From Acidobacteriaceae bacterium (lineage in GTDB: Bacteria; Acidobacteriota; Terriglobia; Terriglobales; Acidobacteriaceae): DNA of 27,682 nucleotides. Both the position numbers and the translations under genes were made by a program. The notes below the pieces were generated by a model. That model made no database searches and was not told where the DNA came from. It was given only the letters and a program-made list of their open reading frames with translations. Location: NCBI GenBank assembly GCA_030838305.1, contig JAUTWY010000135.1:1-27682 (forward strand), read 5' to 3'. Of the stretch, positions 14,300-21,043 are shown one piece after another. Each line of letters starts with the position of its first letter. Within the stretch, counting starts at the first letter, position 1.

Positions 14300-15109
14300 A
14301 TGGATCTGCAGGTTTACAACACGCTGATCCTTTCCGACCTGCACCTCGGTGCAGAGACCAGTCATGCGCGGGAAGCCCTGTGCGTCCTTAAGGAAAACCG
14401 CTTTCAGCGGCTCATCCTGCTGGGCGACATCTTCGCCGATCTGAATTTCGCCCGCTTGACCAAGGAACACTGGAAGTTTCTCGGTCACATTCGCAAGCTT
14501 TCCAATCCTAAACGCAACATTGAAATCGTGTGGGTGGAAGGCAATCATGACCACGGACTTACTAACATCATGTCGCATCTGGTGGGGGTTCGCGTTTACC
14601 AGCAGTATGAGTGGCAGTACAGCGGCTTGCGGCACATGGCGATACACGGCCATCAATTCGACGGATTCCAGGTGAGCAACGTCCGGTTGAGCAAACTGGG
14701 CACTTCACTCTATCTCAAGTTGCAAAAGCTCGACTTCAAGGGCAAGCCAATCGTGCGGCTCATCGACCGAATGAATACTCGCTGGCTTCGCTTGTCCCCG
14801 AAGGTTGCCGTTGGCGCTCTAGTCCACGCGCGCCAGCAGGATACTGATCGCATCTTCTGCGGACACACTCACCAGGCAATTCACATCGAAAATGACGGAA
14901 TTCACTACTACAACGCAGGGGGTTGGGTCGATTCCCGCCTGACTTATTTGACCGTTGACGAACAGGGGGTTCAAATCCATGAATACCACGAGCGAGCTGA
15001 CGATCGTGATTCCAGCCAAGAACGAGGCGAAACTGATTCCTCGCTTGCTGACGTCGCTGGCGAATCAGGATTACTCGAAGATGTCGAGTACGAGAGTGTT
15101 GGTCGCTGA
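14300..15109 (+). CDS. LpxH-like calcineurin-type phosphatase (UDP-diacylglucosamine diphosphatase family)
   Basis: Metallophosphatases of this family hydrolyse UDP-2,3-diacylglucosamine in lipid A synthesis or related pyrophosphates. The 269-residue product shows the metal-binding series in order: SDLHLG (D13, H15), GDIFAD (D43), GNHD (81-84), HGHQFD (116-121) and CGHTH (188-191). The fold is complete by about residue 229. The last 43 codons (227-269) overlap the downstream glycosyltransferase in another frame and form an acidic Asp/Glu/Ser-rich tail. The ATG at 14300 has only a weak GGA before it. Adjacent membrane-lipid genes support an envelope role, but true LpxH activity is not proven; it may be one of several paralogues. 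Confidence 0.85.
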   Translation: MDLQVYNTLILSDLHLGAETSHAREALCVLKENRFQRLILLGDIFADLNFARLTKEHWKFLGHIRKLSNPKRNIEIVWVEGNHDHGLTNIMSHLVGVRVYQQYEWQYSGLRHMAIHGHQFDGFQVSNVRLSKLGTSLYLKLQKLDFKGKPIVRLIDRMNTRWLRLSPKVAVGALVHARQQDTDRIFCGHTHQAIHIENDGIHYYNAGGWVDSRLTYLTVDEQGVQIHEYHERADDRDSSQERGETDSSLADVAGESGLLEDVEYESVGR

Positions 15110-15698
15110 TGCCAACTCTGCTGACGGTACTGCCGAAATTGTCCTGGGATTCCGCGACCGCCTGAATGTAAACGTCATCCGAGGCGGAGTGCCTTCAGTC
15201 GGCCGCAACTTGGGCGCCGCTCAGGCCGAGAGCGTTTATGTTCTCTTTCTCGATGCCGACATTGAACTTGCGCATCCCTCTCTGGTTCGCCGCGCCGTGG
15301 AACTGGCGCAGCGAAAGCAGCTTCATTGTGTCACCACAAACATTCTTTGCCGAGACGGGAGCTGGATCGACAAGTTGCTTTACCTGGGCAACGATGCTTT
15401 CCAGTATCTCTCTCGCTTCCATCATCCCTTCGCCACGGGAATGTTCATGTTGTTCGACGTGAAGAAATTCCGCCAGCTCCGCGGATTTCACGAGCAGGTT
15501 CTCTTTGCCGAGGACTACCTGCTCACCCAGCAAGTGGACAGGACACGGTTCGGAATCGTTCGCGGGGGAGTCTACACAACAAACCGACGCTTTCAGAAGA
15601 TGGGGCATCTACGCGTGGGTTGGTTGTTTGTGAAAACCGCGATCAACTACTGGAACCAAAACTATTTCCTGCGCGACCACAAATACTGGCAGACGTAA
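14979..15698 (+). CDS. Family 2 glycosyltransferase
   Basis: The 239-residue product (from ATG 14979) begins MNTTSELTIVIPAKNE, the standard first strand of GT-A enzymes. It continues with VADANSADGT (nucleotide binding), GGVPSVGRNLGAA and the metal-binding FLDADIEL. An ED pair in LFAEDYLLTQQV is a good candidate for the catalytic base. The C-terminal part is Arg/Trp-rich and amphipathic, so membrane association is possible. The start is well supported by AGGGGG 9 nt upstream. The first 131 bp overlap the 3' end of the phosphatase gene in the +1 frame, implying coupled translation. Donor and acceptor are unknown; an envelope glycan or glycolipid is inferred from neighbours. Confidence 0.88.
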   Translation: MNTTSELTIVIPAKNEAKLIPRLLTSLANQDYSKMSSTRVLVADANSADGTAEIVLGFRDRLNVNVIRGGVPSVGRNLGAAQAESVYVLFLDADIELAHPSLVRRAVELAQRKQLHCVTTNILCRDGSWIDKLLYLGNDAFQYLSRFHHPFATGMFMLFDVKKFRQLRGFHEQVLFAEDYLLTQQVDRTRFGIVRGGVYTTNRRFQKMGHLRVGWLFVKTAINYWNQNYFLRDHKYWQT

Positions 15699-15713
15699 GC
15701 GCCAGCGCCTGGA

Positions 15714-16316
15714 TTATCTTAGGTTCGCTGCTGAGCTAAGCCACAGGGGCGAAAGGCTAGCGGTCAGGAAGATTACTGCGACGAATGAGATGGTTACGTA
15801 AAAGCGTGGGAGTTTTATCGATCCCAGCGTAAGCCAACGAGTGTGCCACCAGATATTGCCCGCCAACAAGTCCTCCATGCTTTTCGGGTAGTGCCAATTC
15901 AAGAGGAACCAAAGCAAGTCTTCCACGACGAGAATGAAGAACCAGGCTGCGGTTAAAAAAAGGAACGGTATGAACGTTACTCCGCCCACCTGCATTACCA
16001 AATGAGCCGAACCGGCAAACAAGCTACTGAGAAAAACCGGATGCCCGATCCCCAGAGCCTCCACCAGCAACAGTTCTCCTCCCAAAATGAGCGGGAGAAT
16101 CAACAGAAAGACGAAGAGATGATAGGCAGTGAGATAGGGCTTTTCGCAGATTTCCGAAATGAGGCTGTCGCGAAACAACTCCCTGCCCGCGCCCTTTGGA
16201 TTTGACCCGGATGCCCAGCCGTTCGCTTTTTCGACAAGGATTTCAAAAATTGCCAAAGCTAAACTCAACACCAGCACGTTCAGACACCATGCCAGCACTA
16301 CAATCCATGGCTGCAT
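15714..16316 (-). CDS. Multi-pass membrane protein, unknown
   Basis: I do not recognise this family. From ATG 16316 the product is 200 residues: an N-terminal helix (WIVVLAWCLNVLVLSLALAIF), a polar loop, three hydrophobic segments in the middle (YHLFVFLLILPLILGGELLL, SSLFAGSAHLVMQVGG, FIPFLFLTAAWFFILVVEDL) and a C-terminal helix. A Trp/His-rich loop (NWHYPKSMEDLLAGNIWWH) is the most distinctive part. The frame is open to a GTG at 16358, but a perfect TTGACA (16347-16352) lies inside that extension 17 nt from TCAAAT (16324-16329), pointing to a start at 16316 or 16325. It converges with the glycosyltransferase (15 bp gap). Confidence 0.6.
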   Translation of the reverse strand: MQPWIVVLAWCLNVLVLSLALAIFEILVEKANGWASGSNPKGAGRELFRDSLISEICEKPYLTAYHLFVFLLILPLILGGELLLVEALGIGHPVFLSSLFAGSAHLVMQVGGVTFIPFLFLTAAWFFILVVEDLLWFLLNWHYPKSMEDLLAGNIWWHTRWLTLGSIKLPRFYVTISFVAVIFLTASLSPLWLSSAANLR

Positions 16317-16323
16317 GCGACCC

Positions 16324-16352
16324 ATTTGAGCAGCAGTCTGCCAGGGTGTCAA
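16324..16352 (-). promoter_or_regulatory. Promoter for the unknown membrane protein
   Basis: On the minus strand TTGACA (16347-16352), a 17-nt spacer and TCAAAT (16324-16329) lie 7 nt before the ATG at 16316. The -35 is perfect and the -10 is 4/6. It supports the shorter start. Confidence 0.45.
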
Positions 16353-16419
16353 TTGCACGCGAGGCTACGAGCGTAATGTTAGCAAGCCTCCGATATGAGC
16401 CTCGAAATCCGCCCTTTGC

Positions 16420-16983
16420 TCAGAAGCGCAGGACGATTCCTGTCGAAAGGCGGAGGTTGTTCTGCGTCGTACTGAAGAAGCGTGTCTGTATGTAGTCGCC
16501 CTGGAAGCGCCAGGCAAGCGGGCGGAGGATCTTATAGTCGATGCCTCCACCCACTGCAGTTGCAAACGAGGTATCAGAGCCGCCGCCGTCATTGACGTTC
16601 ACATGTGCGGCTCCGATCATCGCTTCGGCGAAGGGCCGAAACTTTCCGACTGAAACTGACACTCTTGGGCCAAACAGATAATTATGCTCGGTGACGCTGG
16701 CGTTCACGCTGGAGCAGATCACGCCTTGCGGGGTTACTTGACACGCCGCCGGGAAATTTTGTGAGCCATAATGGCCGTCGAAATCGGCCACGATCCCGAC
16801 CCACGGAATGACCTTGCCTTCCACCGAGAGCTCCCAACCATTCGTGTTGGCGCGGTCAATCGAAGAGAGATCGGTGTTGTAATAGGAATATCCGAAGAAT
16901 ACGTTTCCACTGGTGGGGATCTGAGCGCTTGCTAGGCCCGCGAACAGGATGATGGCAAAGACGATGAGTCCGATTTTTCGCAT
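16420..16983 (-). CDS. Small outer-membrane beta-barrel protein
   Basis: The 187-residue product has a signal peptide (MRKIGLIVFAIILFAGLASAQ) and then alternating polar/hydrophobic strands of an OmpA-type eight-stranded barrel: VFFGYSYYN, WELSVEGKVI, GIVADFDGHYG, NYLFGPRVSVSV, RPFAEAMIGAAHV, and a final strand ending in VLRF with a C-terminal Phe for BAM insertion. A Cys pair (near 80 and 89) lies in a loop. The ATG at 16983 follows GAGGT at about 10 nt. It is a paralogue of the gene at 17246-17758, which lies upstream on the same strand. The function is unknown; it could be a structural or adhesive porin-like protein. Confidence 0.82.
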   Translation of the reverse strand: MRKIGLIVFAIILFAGLASAQIPTSGNVFFGYSYYNTDLSSIDRANTNGWELSVEGKVIPWVGIVADFDGHYGSQNFPAACQVTPQGVICSSVNASVTEHNYLFGPRVSVSVGKFRPFAEAMIGAAHVNVNDGGGSDTSFATAVGGGIDYKILRPLAWRFQGDYIQTRFFSTTQNNLRLSTGIVLRF

Positions 16984-17245
16984 GACGATTGTGACCTCGC
17001 TTTCTATGTTGGCTGAAATAAAATGTTGCAGGTATTGGATGCGGAAGAGTGTGACTTGGTGGCGCGGAACTTAGGATGTGCGAATTCTATTTGGAGGGAA
17101 AGGGCAACGGGCATTCTCCGCAATCGATGGAGACCATCGATCTCTGCAATCGATTTGGCTGACCGCGACTCCAACCCCGGGGCGGGTCAGGAAGGTTCGC
17201 AAGTAGAGATCTATCTATCCACTCCGCGTGCAGCGCAGAACCGCG
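16984..17245. other. Spacer between barrel paralogues with a palindrome
   Basis: This 262-bp gap has no convincing gene. It contains ATCGATGG (17123-17130), a 3-nt loop and CCATCGAT (17134-17141), a perfect inverted repeat, followed by another GCAATCGAT (17146-17154). The palindrome could end the upstream barrel transcript or be an operator for the downstream one; no T-run is present. Confidence 0.4.
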
Positions 17246-17758
17246 TCAGAAGCGCCACACAAGTCCGGTCGAGCCCCGATACTCGTTCTGGTTAGCGCTC
17301 AACAGGTGCGTGTGGACGTAGTCGAACTGCAGCCGCCAGGAAAAATTCTTCAAGGGAAGCTTGCGATCCACGCCGCCCCCAATGTCGATAGCGGCAGGTC
17401 GAAACGTTGTTCCGCTCGAGTTGGTCTGTTGAATCCCTCCCATGGCGTGAACGAACGGACGCCACTTTCCGAAATTCATCGAAACCCTCGGTCCGATCAC
17501 GATGTTGTATTGCTGCACACCGGTCCGGTAAAGCCCGCTGCCATCCAACACGATTCCCAGGTTCGCGAAGCGATGCAACGGAAATGCCTCCACCGATCCA
17601 TCCCATCCGCGGAAGGTTAGACGATTCACAACATCGACGGAATCGGCGTAGGCCACGCCGGCATAAAGATTTCCAGTCGGAATCAGTTGGGCCTTCGATA
17701 TGGTTGGAAATAGCATCAAGCTCAGCAATGCCAGAACCACGGCAACGGTTTTCGACAC
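17246..17758 (-). CDS. Small outer-membrane beta-barrel protein, paralogue
   Basis: This 170-residue protein parallels the one at 16420-16983. It has a signal peptide (to about SKAQ, residue 23), strands such as GNLYAGVAYADSV and WDGSVEAFPL, then IVIGPRVSMNFGKWRPFVHAMGG (aligned to GPRVSVSVGKFRPFAEAMIGA in the other copy), and a last strand ending VWRF. The shared GPRVS-x3-GK-x-RPF core and GGG(I/V)D-x-K segment show common origin. The start GTG at 17758 has a strong GGAGGA SD 8 nt away. CATAAT lies upstream as a possible -10 without a good -35. The function is unknown. Confidence 0.82.
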   Translation of the reverse strand: MSKTVAVVLALLSLMLFPTISKAQLIPTGNLYAGVAYADSVDVVNRLTFRGWDGSVEAFPLHRFANLGIVLDGSGLYRTGVQQYNIVIGPRVSMNFGKWRPFVHAMGGIQQTNSSGTTFRPAAIDIGGGVDRKLPLKNFSWRLQFDYVHTHLLSANQNEYRGSTGLVWRF

Positions 17759-17904
17759 GAAAATGAGTCCTCCCCGGCGATTATGCCAGCAGCAAATTCT
17801 ACCTGAATGCGCGAAGTCCGTTAGATGCAGTGTAACGGAGGCTCAGGATGCCCCGGGGTACCAAAATTGTGGCAGTACAGAAACGGCACTGCGCACAAAA
17901 AATT

Positions 17905-17932
17905 ACGTGTTTTTCATGATTCCAAAACACGT
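17905..17932. promoter_or_regulatory. Operator-like inverted repeat between barrel gene and STAS gene
   Basis: ACGTGTTTT (17905-17913) and AAAACACGT (17924-17932) are perfect 9-bp arms around a 10-nt spacer. It sits in the 280-bp gap between the divergent barrel gene and the STAS gene, about 150 bp from the former and 106 bp from the latter. It may be a repressor site or an RNA hairpin. Confidence 0.4.
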
Positions 17933-18038
17933 TGCAGCGCGTCTATCCATTAACATGCAATCTACAGACACGAGTTGGCAAACATGGTTGCAGCCTCATC
18001 AACGGGCTGCTTTCGCAACCCAACCTAAGGAGTCGACG

Positions 18039-18404
18039 TTGAAGCTGAGTTTGGAAACCCGAAATCGCGGCGATATCTTGATCGTTCATTGTCAGGGCCG
18101 CATCGTCTATCGGGACGAGGCCGCGACTCTTTCGCGTGTTGTCGGGGAAGTTCTCCGAAATGGCGGCAAAGTGGTTATCGATCTCAGCGGTGTCACCTCC
18201 ATTGATAGTGCCGGCATCGGAGAACTGGTTTTTCTGCACACCCGGGCGCAGGCCCAGAACGCGGATCTAAGAGTGGCCAACCCCTGTCCGATCGTACGTG
18301 AGTTGCTCGACCTTACCCATGTGGATTCCGTCTTGGCGATTCACCCGAACCTGGACGAAGCCATGGCTGCCTTTCCGGCGACCGAACTTTGCGCCGACTG
18401 CTGA
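18039..18404 (+). CDS. Stand-alone STAS-domain protein (anti-sigma factor antagonist type)
   Basis: STAS proteins act in partner-switching: a serine is phosphorylated by an anti-sigma kinase, freeing or sequestering a sigma factor. The 121-residue product is a single STAS domain, with strands LKLSLETRNRGDILIVHCQG, then VVIDLSGVTSIDSAGIGELV carrying the phosphorylatable S57 in DSAG, then ANPCPIVRELLDLTHVDSVL. I chose TTG at 18039 because AAGGAG (18027-18032) lies 6 nt before it; the open frame further upstream crosses the barrel gene and has no domain. No cognate kinase or phosphatase is in the window. Confidence 0.88.
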   Translation: MKLSLETRNRGDILIVHCQGRIVYRDEAATLSRVVGEVLRNGGKVVIDLSGVTSIDSAGIGELVFLHTRAQAQNADLRVANPCPIVRELLDLTHVDSVLAIHPNLDEAMAAFPATELCADC

Positions 18405-18471
18405 GGCATCTCACTTCGAGAATCACCTTGTCGTCACTGGATCCCTGACGTGATGGCAGCCTAACTGACTC

Positions 18472-19389
18472 CTAACTCTCGCGCTGAAAGCGGTAATTTC
18501 CAGCTCGCTCCAGCGATACCGCTTCAGCAACTTTCAGAAATGCCCTCCCGGCATGCGAGAGTCCCGCCTCTTTGCGATAAATCAAGCGCAACTTCCGTTG
18601 GACACGCAGTTCGCGCACCGGAATCCGTACCAGTTCTCCCCGGGCCAGTTCCGCCTCCACGCTTATCTCGGGCATGAAGGCCACGCCGTTGCCCATGGCA
18701 ACAAACTGCTTGATGGCTTGCAGCGTTGGCAATTCGAGCCCCATATGCAGGGGTGTTTTATGTTTCTGAAAAGTCTGCAGCACTTTCTCGCGATAAGGAG
18801 AAGAAACGATGTGCGCCACAAACGACTCGGCTCCCAGTTGGCGGATGCTCACTTCGCGCGCCGAGGCCAACAGATGCTTCGGCGGCACCACTAACACAAG
18901 TTCATCCAGATAGGTCACCACCGAATGCAGCCGTGGCTCCTCCGGCTTGTAGGACAGAACGCCCAGTTCGGCGCTGTGCTGCAACACATCATCGGGAATG
19001 CGGCTGCCCAAGGCCCGCTGCACCGTGATCTTGATCATCGGATGCAGTCTCCGGAACTCCGCCAGCACCGGCAACAGGTAAAGCGCCGTGAATTCATTCG
19101 CCGCAATGACCAGCTTGCCCTTTTGCAGCTCCCGCAGTTCCGCTAACGATTCGTGCGCGCCCTGGCGCAGATTCAACAGCCTTTCGGCATATTCGTAGAG
19201 CACTCGCCCAGCATCGGTGAGAATTCCCTCGCGGGACGAACGATCGAACAGGGACTCGCCCAGTTCCTCTTCCAATTTGCGGATGGTCTGGCTCACCGCT
19301 GACTGGGTGCGGTGAAGCTTCTCTGCTGCGCGAGAGAAACGGTGCTCGCGCGCTACCGCCAGGAAAACCTCAAGCTGCGAAAGTTCCAT
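18472..19389 (-). CDS. LysR-family transcriptional regulator
   Basis: The 305-residue product has a classic N-terminal winged helix-turn-helix (LEVFLAVAREHRFSRAAEKLHRTQSAVSQTIRKLEEELG, residues 6-44). A linker helix follows, and then a periplasmic-binding-protein-like effector domain from about residue 90 (GKLVIAANEFTALYLLPVLAEF). It is divergent from leuA, and the shared 167-bp region contains LysR-type boxes. By the usual logic of LysR genes it probably activates leuA-leuB and represses itself, with a pathway intermediate such as an isopropylmalate or 2-oxoacid as ligand; that is inference. The ATG at 19389 lies a few nt after GGCGGA. Confidence 0.93.
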   Translation of the reverse strand: MELSQLEVFLAVAREHRFSRAAEKLHRTQSAVSQTIRKLEEELGESLFDRSSREGILTDAGRVLYEYAERLLNLRQGAHESLAELRELQKGKLVIAANEFTALYLLPVLAEFRRLHPMIKITVQRALGSRIPDDVLQHSAELGVLSYKPEEPRLHSVVTYLDELVLVVPPKHLLASAREVSIRQLGAESFVAHIVSSPYREKVLQTFQKHKTPLHMGLELPTLQAIKQFVAMGNGVAFMPEISVEAELARGELVRIPVRELRVQRKLRLIYRKEAGLSHAGRAFLKVAEAVSLERAGNYRFQRES

Positions 19390-19412
19390 ATGAGTCCGCC
19401 GTTCTCTCCCTC

Positions 19413-19485
19413 CTTATATTACTGCTGCATCCATAAGTAAACCTTATTATAGAAGCATATCTAATTATTCAAGAAGAATTATAAG
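19413..19485. promoter_or_regulatory. LysR operator region and leuA promoter
   Basis: Four half-sites occur: CTTAT (19413-19417), ATAAG (19433-19437), CTTAT (19443-19447) and ATAAG (19481-19485). The middle pair forms ATAAG-N5-CTTAT, which contains T-N11-A (T19434, A19446), the LysR consensus. TATAAG (19480-19485) is a good -10 toward leuA but its -35 position is poor, as expected for an activated promoter. Confidence 0.6.
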
Positions 19486-19556
19486 TTTTGCTTCAATCGC
19501 TGGAGCCCGTACCATGAACGAAGCAGCAGAAAAGCCAGGTTTTTTAAGGAATCCCC

Positions 19557-20906
19557 ATGGCCACCGAGCAGTTCCGCATCACCGTTTTCGATACCACTCT
19601 GCGCGACGGGGAACAGTCGCCCGGTTGCAGCATGAACCATCAGGAAAAATTGCGCCTGGCGCACCAGCTCGACCGCCTCGGTGTAGATGTGATCGAAGCT
19701 GGCTTTCCCATTGCCTCCGATGGCGATTTTGCAGCGGTGAAAGCTATCGCCGCAGTCATCCGCCGCCCCGTTATCGCTGGATTGGCGCGAGCTTGCCGTC
19801 CTGATATTGAGCGCGCATGGGAGGCTTTGAAGCATGCAGCCCGCCCGCGCATTCACATCGTTCTTGCCAGCTCCGACATTCACCTGCAACACAAGCTGCG
19901 CATCAGTCGCGAAGACTGCCTTGCCCACGCCCGCGAAGCGGTAGCGTTTGCAAAATCGCTTTGCGACGACGTCGAATTTTCTCCCGAAGACGCCACCCGC
20001 ACCGATCCCGAATTCCTCTGCCGGGTACTCGACGCCGTGATCGAAGCCGGTGCCACTACGCTCAATATTCCGGATACAGTCGGCTATACCATCCCATCGG
20101 AATTCGGCGAACTGATCGCCACCATCCGCCGCCGCGTCAAGGGAATCGAGAACGTCACTATCTCCGCCCATTGTCACAACGATCTCGGCATGGCCGTCGC
20201 CAACACCATGGCCGCAGTCGCCGCTGGAGCCCGTCAAGTGGAATGCACCATCAACGGCATCGGCGAGCGCGCCGGAAACGCCTCGCTCGAAGAGATCGTC
20301 ATGGCGATGCGCGTACGCCACGACCGCTATCCTTACGAAACCGGCATTGCCTCCGAGCATCTTTTTCCCGCCAGTCAGTTGCTCAGCGAAATTACCGGTG
20401 TCCCGGTTCAGCCCAACAAAGCCATCATTGGACGCAACGCCTTCGCCCACGAGGCCGGCATCCATCAGGATGGCATGCTGAAAAATCCTCTAACCTACGA
20501 GATCATGACTCCGCAATCCGTCGGCGTGCCTGACTCCAAGCTGGTGCTGGGCAAGCACTCCGGCCGTCACGCGCTCGCCATCCGCTGCGAGCAGCTTGGC
20601 TATCAGTTCGACCGCCGCGCCCTCGACGACATCTATATCCGCTTCGTCCGCCTCGCCGATAAAATCAAACATGTCGAAGATCATCACCTGCTGGAATTGA
20701 TCCGGGACACACACAAGCCTGCGGCCTCTGCGACTCCTCTATTCGAGCCGCTACCAACAGCAATCGCCACCGCAGCTGCTGTCAGCGCCTCAAGCTATGA
20801 ATCGCCCAAGCCGTTTCCCCTGGCGCCGCAAACCAACGCCTTCGCTGTGCCGGTAACTGTCCCCGCCGAACACCCTGATCAGCAAGACTATCTCTGGGGC
20901 GTGTAA
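19557..20906 (+). CDS. leuA: 2-Isopropylmalate synthase-type enzyme lacking the regulatory domain
   Basis: It condenses acetyl-CoA with a 2-oxoacid, most likely 2-oxoisovalerate in leucine synthesis. Visible in the TIM barrel are FDTTLRDGEQSPG (residues 11-23), the metal site HCHNDLG and GIGERAGN, then NAFAHEAGIHQDG. Subdomain material ends at KHVEDHHLLELIRD. The usual C-terminal LeuA dimer domain, which binds leucine, is absent. Instead about 60 residues of Ala/Pro-rich, low-complexity tail end in DYLWGV. At 449 residues it is shorter than the normal 510 or more. The next bases carry no shifted remnant of the missing domain. AAGGA precedes the ATG at a good distance. Homocitrate synthase or an LeuA-like enzyme for another oxoacid are alternatives; leuB downstream favours leucine. 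Confidence 0.85.
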   Translation: MATEQFRITVFDTTLRDGEQSPGCSMNHQEKLRLAHQLDRLGVDVIEAGFPIASDGDFAAVKAIAAVIRRPVIAGLARACRPDIERAWEALKHAARPRIHIVLASSDIHLQHKLRISREDCLAHAREAVAFAKSLCDDVEFSPEDATRTDPEFLCRVLDAVIEAGATTLNIPDTVGYTIPSEFGELIATIRRRVKGIENVTISAHCHNDLGMAVANTMAAVAAGARQVECTINGIGERAGNASLEEIVMAMRVRHDRYPYETGIASEHLFPASQLLSEITGVPVQPNKAIIGRNAFAHEAGIHQDGMLKNPLTYEIMTPQSVGVPDSKLVLGKHSGRHALAIRCEQLGYQFDRRALDDIYIRFVRLADKIKHVEDHHLLELIRDTHKPAASATPLFEPLPTAIATAAAVSASSYESPKPFPLAPQTNAFAVPVTVPAEHPDQQDYLWGV

Positions 20907-20980
20907 TCCTATTTTGATTCATGGTGGGACAGCCGCGCCCGGCCATCCATCCGGCGCAACTCCGATTGGTTTTGACTTGG

Positions 20981-21010
20981 GATGATCGTGCCCTGGATGA
21001 TCGTGCCCTG
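20981..21010 (+). repeat. 15-bp tandem duplication in the leuA-leuB spacer
   Basis: GATGATCGTGCCCTG occurs at 20981-20995 and again, exactly, at 20996-21010. It lies 33 bp before leuB, between a TTGACT and the TAAACT box, so it could change promoter spacing. Confidence 0.85.
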
Positions 21011-21028
21011 GTAAGAACAGTTTTCCAC

Positions 21029-21034
21029 TAAACT
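21029..21034 (+). promoter_or_regulatory. Candidate -10 box before leuB
   Basis: TAAACT ends 9 nt before the leuB ATG. There is no SD. No good -35 is present at 17-18 nt. Confidence 0.3.
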
Positions 21035-21043
21035 AATCTCCGC

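Noticed and set aside
17700..18038. N-terminal extension of the STAS frame
   Set aside because: It overlaps the divergent barrel gene, has no domain, and the TTG at 18039 has an excellent AAGGAG.
19479..20465. 328-codon minus-strand ORF opposite leuA
   Set aside because: Gly/Asp-rich shadow of leuA with no family; it also covers the leuA promoter and operator region.
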